Made by a program: the position numbers and the translations under genes | Assembly: GCA_050184225.1 (NCBI GenBank) | Contig: JBFXAN010000031.1 | Location: forward strand, 1 to 50,613 | Direction of reading: 5' to 3' | DNA length: 50,613 nt | From: JBFXAN01 sp050184225 | GTDB lineage: Bacteria; Chloroflexota; Dehalococcoidia; CAUJGQ01 | The notes under the pieces: model-generated | What the model was told of the DNA's origin: nothing | The model's database searches: none | The model's input: only the letters and a program-made list of their open reading frames with translations | Part shown: positions 15,915 to 23,028 of the stretch, one piece after another | Layout: the number at the start of each line of letters is the position of its first letter | Position numbering within the stretch: position 1 is the first letter of the stretch

Positions 15915-16802
15915 ATGACATCTGCACCGGAGCCGCCCGTCCTCTACGAAGAGCGCGATACACTCGCCATCATCACACTCAACCGACCCGAGAAGCTGAA
16001 CACCCTCAACGAGGCGGTGATCGCCGGCATCGCCGAATCGGTCGAACGCGCGACCGCATCGCGCGACGTGCGAGCGATCGTCCTCCGGGGTGCCGGCCGC
16101 GCCTTCACCGCCGGCTACGACCTCAACCCGCGCGTCCGGGTTCCCGCCGCACGACGCTATGATGCCCCGTCGCCGGAGCCACGGGCGGGCGCGTGGGATC
16201 CCGTGCGCGACTACTACTTCATGGGCAACAACATGCGCCGCTTCATGACGCTCTGGGAGTGTCCCAAGCCGGTGATCGCCCAGGTGCACGGTTACGCCCT
16301 CGGCGGCGGCACCGACCTCGTCCTCTGCGCCGACCTGATCTTCATGGCGGAGGACGCCTTCATCGGCTATCCACCCTCCCGCGTCTATGGCACGCCGACG
16401 ACGATGCTCTGGGTCTACAAGCTCAAACTCGAACACGCCAAACAGTTCCTGCTCTCCGGCGACGCGATCGACGCCGCCACCGCCTACCGGATCGGGCTGG
16501 TCGCCGCCGTCTATCCCGCCGACCGCCTCGCCGAAGAAACCGAGCGCTACGCGATCCGCTATCAGCACATCCCCGCCAACCAGCTCGCCCTGAACAAGCT
16601 CCTGATCAACCAGGCCTACGAGAACATGGGCCTGCGCACGACCCAGATGTTCGGCACCTTCTTCGACGGCATCACCCGCCACACCGAAGAGGCGTACCGC
16701 TGGCGCGAGGACTTCGGCACGATCGGCTTCCGCGAGACGATCCGCCGTCGCGACGCCCCCTTCGCCGACTACGGCGAGCGCCCGCGCGACCCGGACGCCT
16801 GA
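15915..16802 (+). CDS. Enoyl-CoA hydratase/isomerase (crotonase) family protein with altered catalytic acids
   Basis: 295 residues from ATG 15915, with GGAAGGG upstream. The crotonase fold is clear: ITLNRPEKLNTLNEAV, oxyanion-hole segments GAGRAFTAGYDL and HGYALGGGTDLVLCADL. The two glutamates that act in rat crotonase (Glu144, Glu164) align with Asp134 and about Pro154 (GYPPS), so simple hydratase activity is doubtful. Crotonase relatives also catalyse isomerisation, thioester hydrolysis or C-C bond chemistry. The next gene is a second crotonase 30 bases downstream, so the two probably form an operon acting on acyl-CoA. Confidence 0.85.
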   Translation: MTSAPEPPVLYEERDTLAIITLNRPEKLNTLNEAVIAGIAESVERATASRDVRAIVLRGAGRAFTAGYDLNPRVRVPAARRYDAPSPEPRAGAWDPVRDYYFMGNNMRRFMTLWECPKPVIAQVHGYALGGGTDLVLCADLIFMAEDAFIGYPPSRVYGTPTTMLWVYKLKLEHAKQFLLSGDAIDAATAYRIGLVAAVYPADRLAEETERYAIRYQHIPANQLALNKLLINQAYENMGLRTTQMFGTFFDGITRHTEEAYRWREDFGTIGFRETIRRRDAPFADYGERPRDPDA

Positions 16803-16832
16803 CCTGCACGTTCAAAGCCCAGGAGAACGGTG

Positions 16833-17651
16833 ATGACCACAACCACTGACGGTCAACCAGTCCTGTACGAGCAAGACGGTTCTATCGTCCTGATCACGCT
16901 CAATCGTCCTGAGGTGATGAACAACTTCGGCGGCGGCTTGATCGAGGGCGTCCTCGATGCCATCGTCCGATTTCGCGATGACCCATCGGCACGGGTCGCC
17001 ATCCTCACGGGAAGCGGCCGGGCGTTCTGCGCCGGCGGCGATCTCAAGGCGATGGCCGCCCGCTCCACGTCTCAGCAACCCGACCGGCTGTCGGAGGACC
17101 CCGACCGGCGCCGGCGCGGCTGGTTTCGTGGCACCCGCGTCACCCACCTCACCGACCTCTACAAGCCGCTGATCGGCGCGATCAACGGCTTCTGCTTCGC
17201 GGGCGGGCTGGAGCTTGCCCTGATCTGTCACTTCCGTCTCGGCGCCGCGGGCAGCGAGTACGGCGTGCTCAACCGTCGCTTCTCGGTGCCGCTGATCGAC
17301 GGGGGCACCTACCGGCTGCCTCGCGTCGTGGGACTCGGCAACGCGCTCTATTTGATTCAGACCGGCGCGCGGATCGATGCCGCCGCCGCCTACCGCATCG
17401 GCCTGATTCAGGAACTCGTTCCGGATTCGCAGCTGCTCTCACGGGCGCGCGAACTGGCCGGCATCATGGCAACCGTGCCGCAGGCGGGTCTCCGCGGCGA
17501 CACCGAGGCGGTCTTCCGTGGCCTCGGCCGCACGCCCGAAGACGGGCTGGCGCTGGAGACGATCATCGGTTCGTCCGTGCTCGCGTCCGATGACTTCCGC
17601 CAAGGCCCGGCCAGGTTCGCCGAGAAACGGTACGACCCTGTGACCGGATGA
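16833..17651 (+). CDS. Enoyl-CoA hydratase/isomerase family protein
   Basis: 272 residues from ATG 16833, with AGGAG about 8 bases upstream; the GTG three bases earlier is less likely. Crotonase segments are VLITLNRPEVMNNF, LTGSGRAFCAGGDLKAM (oxyanion hole 1) and GFCFAGGLELALICH (oxyanion hole 2, with the first catalytic Glu kept). The second catalytic Glu position reads YGVLNRRF, so it too is not a textbook hydratase. It is co-directional with and close to the preceding crotonase. The substrate is unknown. Confidence 0.87.
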   Translation: MTTTTDGQPVLYEQDGSIVLITLNRPEVMNNFGGGLIEGVLDAIVRFRDDPSARVAILTGSGRAFCAGGDLKAMAARSTSQQPDRLSEDPDRRRRGWFRGTRVTHLTDLYKPLIGAINGFCFAGGLELALICHFRLGAAGSEYGVLNRRFSVPLIDGGTYRLPRVVGLGNALYLIQTGARIDAAAAYRIGLIQELVPDSQLLSRARELAGIMATVPQAGLRGDTEAVFRGLGRTPEDGLALETIIGSSVLASDDFRQGPARFAEKRYDPVTG

Positions 17652-17665
17652 TCTGGCCGTGCCAC

Positions 17666-18106
17666 TCACCACATGCCCCAGCGCCGCCGCTGAGGGCCAC
17701 CGTCGCGATACACAGTTGACGCGGCGCCATCGATTCCGAGCTCGAAGAGGACATAACGGTCGGCGGGCGCATAGCTCGCCGCCTCCACCGCCAGACCGCG
17801 AATTTCACGATCGTCAACCGGGACGGCGCGGCCGCGCAGGTAGAACTCACCCGCACCGCCAGACGAATCGGCGACGGCGCAATGCAGCGAATAGCGCCCA
17901 TCGCGCCGTAGGTCGCGCCCCTTCGGTGATGTCGGCTCCATGAAGAGAAACAGCCGCCCGTGGCCGACGATCGGCGTGACCGGGTGGACGCGCGGCGACC
18001 CATCCTCCCGCACGGTCGCCAGGTAGGCAACACCGGCGCTCAAACGCTCCGCGCCAAAAGCGGCGAGCTCCGCCGCCTCCGCGGAAAATATCTCCCAGGT
18101 TGCCAT
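17666..18106 (-). CDS. Pyridoxamine 5'-phosphate oxidase-like (split beta-barrel) protein
   Basis: 146 residues from ATG 18106, preceded by GAGGAGGCACAT. The frame upstream to 18496 lies antisense to the amidohydrolase and is rejected. The pattern VAYLATVREDGSPRVHPVTPIV, GRLFLFMEP, DLRRDGRYSLHC is typical of PNPOx-like flavin or F420 binding proteins. It probably binds FMN, F420 or heme; true pyridoxamine oxidase is unlikely at this length. It converges on the crotonase gene and is divergent from the amidohydrolase. Confidence 0.8.
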   Translation of the reverse strand: MATWEIFSAEAAELAAFGAERLSAGVAYLATVREDGSPRVHPVTPIVGHGRLFLFMEPTSPKGRDLRRDGRYSLHCAVADSSGGAGEFYLRGRAVPVDDREIRGLAVEAASYAPADRYVLFELGIDGAASTVYRDGGPQRRRWGMW

Positions 18107-18224
18107 ATGTGCCTCCTCATACTCTTGGTGATCGATCGGCGGCGCCGGAATGACATAGACGAGGATAGGAGAATAACCTGGGGCAAGTCCCCTCGAACCG
18201 CGGTGAAAGTGCAAGGAGGCGTGA

Positions 18225-19529
18225 GTGAATTCTGGCGGAGAATCAGCTACCGCGACGCTGTTCCAGAACGTCCGGATCTTCGACGGCCGGTCACCTGCGT
18301 TGTCGCCACCATCCAATGTGCTCGTTCGTGACAACAGGATCGAGTCGATTTCGACCGAAGACATCGCGCCGACTGAGAGCGATCGGCGGATTGAGATCGA
18401 TGGCGGCGGCCGGGTGCTGATGCCGGGCCTGATCGATGCCCACTGGCACGCGACACTTGCGACGCTGCCACTGATCGCGCTCATGACCGCGGACATCGGC
18501 TACATCAACCTCGTCGCCGGTAGGAACGCGGAGCGCACGCTCCAACGCGGTTTCACCACCGTGCGGGACGCGGGCGGTCCATCGTTCGGATTGAAGCGCG
18601 CGATCGACGAGGGGGTTATCGCCGGGCCGCGCATCTATCCCTCAGGTGCATTCATTACGCAGACCGCGGGCCATGGTGACTTCCGCTTGCCCTACGAGGT
18701 GCCGCGTGGCATCTGTGGCGACCTGACCCACGCCGAGATACTGCGAGCGGCAAGCATTGCCGATGGTGTCGGTGAGGTTCTGCGTGCCGTACGAGAGCAA
18801 CTGATGCTCGGTGCGACGCAGATCAAGTTGATGGCCGGAGGCGGCGTGGCCTCGTTGTACGACCCGATTGATGTCACGCAGTACACCGAAGCGGAAATGC
18901 GAGCGGCCGTGGAGGCAGCGGAGAACTGGGGTACCTACGTCCTGGTCCACGCCTATACACCGCGGGCGATTCAGCAAGCGATCCGGGCCGGCGTGAAGTG
19001 TATCGACCACGGCCACCTGATCGACGAGGAGACGGTCGCCATGATCGCTGACCGTGAGGTGTGGTGGAGCCTCCAGCCGTTCCTGGACGATGATGATGCG
19101 ATCCCTATCGTGGATTCCGCCGGACGTGCCAAGCAATTGGAGGTCATCGCGGGCACCAACCGGGCATACGAGCTGGCCCGGAAACACAAGGTTAAGGTCG
19201 CTTGGGGGACCGATACCTTGTTCGATGCCAAATTGGCCGAACGCCAAGGCGCCCAATTGGCCAAGATGGTGCGCTGGTTCAAGCCCGCCGAGGTCTTGAA
19301 GATGGCGACCGCCGACAACGCCGCCCTTTGTGCGCTCTCAGGCGAGCGCAATCCCTATCCAGGCAAACTTGGCGTCGTCGAAGAGGGCGCCCTCGCCGAC
19401 CTTCTGCTCGTCGATGGCGACCCAATCACGAACATCGACCTCCTCGCCACGCCTGACACCACGTTGACCGTGATCATGAAGGACGGCCGGATCTACAAGA
19501 ACCTCATCAGCAGTCGCGGGCGCGGTTGA
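18225..19529 (+). CDS. Metal-dependent amidohydrolase (prolidase/imidazolonepropionase-like)
   Basis: 434 residues from GTG 18225, with AGGAGG 5 bases upstream. Amidohydrolase metal ligands are visible in order: LIDAHWHAT (HxH), IKLMAGGG (lysine of the carbamylated type), VLVHAYTP (His), CIDHGHLID (His) and VAWGTDT (Asp). The C-terminal GVVEEGALADLLLVDGDPI is the usual second half of the composite beta-sandwich. No signal peptide is seen, so it is likely cytosolic. Related enzymes hydrolyse dipeptides, lactams or amides; the substrate is not predictable. Confidence 0.9.
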   Translation: MNSGGESATATLFQNVRIFDGRSPALSPPSNVLVRDNRIESISTEDIAPTESDRRIEIDGGGRVLMPGLIDAHWHATLATLPLIALMTADIGYINLVAGRNAERTLQRGFTTVRDAGGPSFGLKRAIDEGVIAGPRIYPSGAFITQTAGHGDFRLPYEVPRGICGDLTHAEILRAASIADGVGEVLRAVREQLMLGATQIKLMAGGGVASLYDPIDVTQYTEAEMRAAVEAAENWGTYVLVHAYTPRAIQQAIRAGVKCIDHGHLIDEETVAMIADREVWWSLQPFLDDDDAIPIVDSAGRAKQLEVIAGTNRAYELARKHKVKVAWGTDTLFDAKLAERQGAQLAKMVRWFKPAEVLKMATADNAALCALSGERNPYPGKLGVVEEGALADLLLVDGDPITNIDLLATPDTTLTVIMKDGRIYKNLISSRGRG

Positions 19530-19589
19530 TCGAGCCGGCAGCGCCGGACCGATGGTGAGCACGACGACCTGGCTCAAGCCAACGCCGTT

Positions 19590-20456
19590 CTATAGCCCCG
19601 TAAATGGATCGGCCGCGCCCGGCGGCGGCGGCAAACCCCCGCCGAACTGAAAGTACTCGACGCCGAGCAACATCCGCACGATGCCCGCGGGAAAGAGCCC
19701 GATCGGGTCGCCGTCCGGCAGTTGCGTCCGGTGGCAGCGGATCGCCTCCAGCTTCGTCCGGGCGACACCGCTGATATCAACCGTAATCGCGAACTCCGCC
19801 GGATCGACACCGAGCCGGTCGGGGTTGATCAGCCGCATCGCCTCGGCGTGCTCCGACGTCAGCATGTGCTCCCACTGCGGCCGGAAGAGGCCGCGTGGGT
19901 AGGCGGTCCACAGCAGCCGCTCCGGCGCCCAGGGCGGACCAAACTCGGCGGCGGGAAAGCGGCTGCCGCCGCCCGCCGAGCGATACGCCGGCATCACCAG
20001 CTTGTGCAGCGCGATGTGGTCCGGGTGCCCGTAGACGCCGTCCTCGCCGAGCGTGATCACGACATGCGGCCGCACCGCGCGGATCGCCCGCACGAGCTCG
20101 CCGACGGCCTCCGCCATGTTGACGTTGGCCAGCTCACCATCGAGGTAGTCGAGAAAGATCGGTGACTGCGCGCCGAGCACGCGGCATGACGCCGCCATCT
20201 CTTCGGCCCGAACCCCTGCCACCTGCTCGGCTGTCGTCAACGACGGATCGGCGGATTGTCCACCCTCCCCCCGCGTGGCGCACAGCACATGCACCGCCGC
20301 TCCCTGTTGGGCAGCGAGGGCCAGCGTCCCGCCCATGGTATAGGCTTCATCGTCCGGATGCGGGACGATCGCCAGCAGGACGTGTCCGGCCGGCGAGGCG
20401 GGGGTGGGTTGGGTGGCGGTCGTTGTGCCGGTATCCGCGTCGTACTGTCGTTCCAC
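19590..20456 (-). CDS. PIG-L family deacetylase
   Basis: 288 residues. The LmbE/PIG-L fold is shown by LLAIVPHPDDEAYTMGG (zinc motif HPDDE at about 33-37) and by GVYGHPDHIALHKLV, which supplies the third zinc ligand. Family members remove N-acetyl groups from GlcNAc-type substrates, for instance in mycothiol or bacillithiol biosynthesis and conjugate amidases. No partner ligase is seen nearby, so the pathway is open. It converges with the amidohydrolase; a 155-base spacer follows the nitroreductase upstream. Confidence 0.9.
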   Translation of the reverse strand: MERQYDADTGTTTATQPTPASPAGHVLLAIVPHPDDEAYTMGGTLALAAQQGAAVHVLCATRGEGGQSADPSLTTAEQVAGVRAEEMAASCRVLGAQSPIFLDYLDGELANVNMAEAVGELVRAIRAVRPHVVITLGEDGVYGHPDHIALHKLVMPAYRSAGGGSRFPAAEFGPPWAPERLLWTAYPRGLFRPQWEHMLTSEHAEAMRLINPDRLGVDPAEFAITVDISGVARTKLEAIRCHRTQLPDGDPIGLFPAGIVRMLLGVEYFQFGGGLPPPPGAADPFTGL

Positions 20457-20611
20457 GATGTCCTATGTCGTCGCTCTTAGCTTCCGCTCACCATGGTAGC
20501 GTGGGATGACTCGTCACGACACGGTTGATACAGGCGGGACTTTGCGTTCCTCACGCATTGCCACGGGTAGCCCGATAGGCAGGGCAAACCGAAGTCTGAC
20601 TTGGCCGCACT

Positions 20612-22042
20612 TCATAACCGCGGCGCCACCATGCGCACGGCGGTCGGTGCACCGGGCAGGCCACCGGCCGCCGCCGCGTACTCCGGCACGCCGACGCACG
20701 TGAACAGCAGCGCGTCCAGCGGCTCGCCCAGGAGTCCGGATATCTCGCTGTCGAGAAACGTCATCCCGGAGGCGCTCGCGCCGAGGCTGTAGGCAAGCAG
20801 ATGCAGCCTGCCCTCGACCAAGCCGGCGGCGAGCTGCGCCTCGCGGTACTCGCGATCGTCGAGCGCGTCGACATCAGCCGCAGCGATCACGACGAACGCT
20901 GCATCGCGGGCGAGTCCCTGATCGAGGCACACCCGGTACAGTTCGTCGCGCATCGCGCCGGGGCGCGCCGGGGCCGAAAGGTCCGGCCAGCGGTAGACAC
21001 CCGGCGCAAGCCCCTCGACGTTGTGCACCACGACGCGGTGCGGGAGCGCGACGCCGCGCAACGCGACGCGCATCGAGGTGCGCAGCAGGCTCTCGGACAG
21101 CCCGCGGGTGGGGTCCATTCGGCGCTGTGATCCGCGCGCGAGGATGACCGTCTCGACCGGGTCTGTGCCCTCGACGGGCACATCGACCGGGGCGCCGCGG
21201 TCCCACGGCGGCCCGAGTGTGTCGCGTTCCCCCGCCCGCTGCGCGGTTGTGACGAGCGGGAACTCGGCCGGCGCCGCGTCGACGTTGCCCGCGGCGGCCG
21301 ACCCACTTGCATCGAGCGCGGGCGGACCGTCGTCGAGGGCGACGACGGCCACCGGCACCTCGTGCACACCATCCGCGCCGGTGAGCGCAGTGACCGCCGC
21401 GTCCGGAAAGCGAGTGTACAACCGCGCGGTGTTCCCGGAAGAGTCGGCAACCGCCAGGAGTTGGGCAAGCATCGTGCCCGCGTCCCAGTACATGTGCCGG
21501 AATCCACGCTCGCGGTAGCGCCAGCCGGTGCGCCACGGGACGCCGGTGACGGCAATGGCGGGCACACCCCCGCGTGGCGGCGGCCCGACCTGCACGAGGG
21601 CGTGGTCGAGCGGGTCGTACCAGTGCACGCCCGCGGGCAGCGGTAGACCGTGGGGCACCGCGACGTACAGCTCGAGGGGAAACCGGCCCCCGGCGGACCC
21701 GGAGGCACGGAAGAGGTAGGTCCCGTACGGCCGCTCCATCGTCCGCACCACCCCCGCCGACAGATGGAGTAACCGGGAGAGGTGCGGTAGGTCCAGTTCT
21801 CGGTGGGCAACGTCGTCGGCGCCCGCCAGCACGGCGACGGCCGGGATCGTGGTATGCGGCAGGTCGCGAGGGAGCGCCACACGGGGCAACGACTGCGCGT
21901 ACCGCTTGTAGAACCACGGCAAGCGCGCCAGGTCATTGACATCGAGATCCTGCAACACGCGCGGGTCGTCGATGGGTTCCGTCCACTCGCGGTCAGGTTC
22001 GTAGGACGTGAGCCGGTGCAGCGTCTGGGTTGCGGTTTCCAC
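20612..22042 (-). CDS. SagB/ThcOx-type tandem nitroreductase-like protein
   Basis: 476 residues if started at GTG 22042; a TTG at 22078 also opens the frame but lacks an SD. Two nitroreductase-like halves are seen: one around residues 75-235 (LSRLLHLSAGVVRT, FPLELYVAVPHG, RHMYWDAGTMLAQLLAVA) and one around 290-470 (VILARGSQRRMDP, VVVHNVEGLAPGVYRW, REAQLAAGLVEGRLHLLAY, MTFLDSEISGLLGE, LLFTCVGVPEY). This is the layout of SagB-type FMN dehydrogenases that oxidise azolines in natural-product peptides. No YcaO cyclodehydratase or precursor peptide is in the window. The substrate is unknown. It lies 59 bases downstream of the alkA-like gene on the same strand. Confidence 0.82.
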   Translation of the reverse strand: METATQTLHRLTSYEPDREWTEPIDDPRVLQDLDVNDLARLPWFYKRYAQSLPRVALPRDLPHTTIPAVAVLAGADDVAHRELDLPHLSRLLHLSAGVVRTMERPYGTYLFRASGSAGGRFPLELYVAVPHGLPLPAGVHWYDPLDHALVQVGPPPRGGVPAIAVTGVPWRTGWRYRERGFRHMYWDAGTMLAQLLAVADSSGNTARLYTRFPDAAVTALTGADGVHEVPVAVVALDDGPPALDASGSAAAGNVDAAPAEFPLVTTAQRAGERDTLGPPWDRGAPVDVPVEGTDPVETVILARGSQRRMDPTRGLSESLLRTSMRVALRGVALPHRVVVHNVEGLAPGVYRWPDLSAPARPGAMRDELYRVCLDQGLARDAAFVVIAAADVDALDDREYREAQLAAGLVEGRLHLLAYSLGASASGMTFLDSEISGLLGEPLDALLFTCVGVPEYAAAAGGLPGAPTAVRMVAPRL

Positions 22043-22101
22043 GTCCCCGACTCTTGCACACCGCCGGCCAGCGGTCAAAGGAGGTCCGGGTCAGCGGTGC
22101 A

Positions 22102-22758
22102 TCACCGCTCTACCGGGACCGCATCCGGTAGCCGGATGTCGAGCCACTGCCAGAGGTACCAGGTCGCGGCGCTGCGATATGGACGCCACGGCTCCGCCAG
22201 CGCCTCCAGCCCCTTCGGCGGAAGATGCTCAGGATGGTTGTAGAGCCGCTTCACCGCGTTGCGCAGCCCCAGGTCGCCGTGGGGCAGGATGTCCGAGCGG
22301 CCGAGACAGAAGATCAGCAACATGTCCGCCGTCCACCGGCCGATGCCCTTCACCGCCATCACATGCGTCGCCACTTCCTCGTCGGGCATCTCCATCAGGT
22401 GATCGCCGACAACGCCCTCATGCGTCTTCGCGGCGAGGTCGAGCAGATAGCCGGCCTTCTGCCGCGAGACGCCGGCTGTGCGGAATGTCTCCACGCTGGT
22501 TGCCAGCATCTGCTCCGGCGCCGGCACGTGGCCATCGTCGCCGTAGAGCGCAAGGAACCGACGCTCGATCGCCGCTGCGGCCGGCCCCGCAAGCTGCTGA
22601 TACAAGATCGAACGGACCAGCGCTTCATACGGCCGGCCGCCGTGCCGGATCTGCAGCGGGCCGACCTGCTCGACCACACGGGCGAGCGCTGGATCGGCGG
22701 CACGCAGATGGACCGCCGCCTCGGTTGGGTCATAGGACAGGTTCACAGGGATCCTCAC
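22102..22758 (-). CDS. DNA-3-methyladenine glycosylase II-like (HhH-GPD)
   Basis: 218 residues. The helix-hairpin-helix/GPD core is VMAVKGIGRWTADMLLIF followed by HGDLGLRNAV, with catalytic Asp at about 162. Upstream RSILYQQLAGPAAAAIERRF is the usual family helix. AlkA-type enzymes excise alkylated purines from DNA. It lacks the extra N-terminal TBP-like domain of E. coli AlkA, so it resembles the short bacterial/yeast Mag1-type form. It is divergent from the large cyclase/ATPase gene. Confidence 0.92.
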   Translation of the reverse strand: MRIPVNLSYDPTEAAVHLRAADPALARVVEQVGPLQIRHGGRPYEALVRSILYQQLAGPAAAAIERRFLALYGDDGHVPAPEQMLATSVETFRTAGVSRQKAGYLLDLAAKTHEGVVGDHLMEMPDEEVATHVMAVKGIGRWTADMLLIFCLGRSDILPHGDLGLRNAVKRLYNHPEHLPPKGLEALAEPWRPYRSAATWYLWQWLDIRLPDAVPVER

Positions 22759-23028
22759 AGTTCGGCGTCACGGACAAGGAGCGCGTCCGCCATGAGGATA
22801 GAGAACGCATGTACGTATCGCAAGCAGTGCGTCACGCGGGGATTGCATGGTGTCCGGATCGTTCGCACTGATGCGCAATTCGGCATTCGTGTCGCGTTCA
22901 TACAGAAGAAGGCTGTGCGGTTGCGTATAGTGAGTGGGATGATGGGCAGCGATCCACGCCCTCGGTCAGAGTAGAACATGCCATTCATTTGCCCGACCGA
23001 TCACTTCAATCTTCGATAAAGGTTGTCT

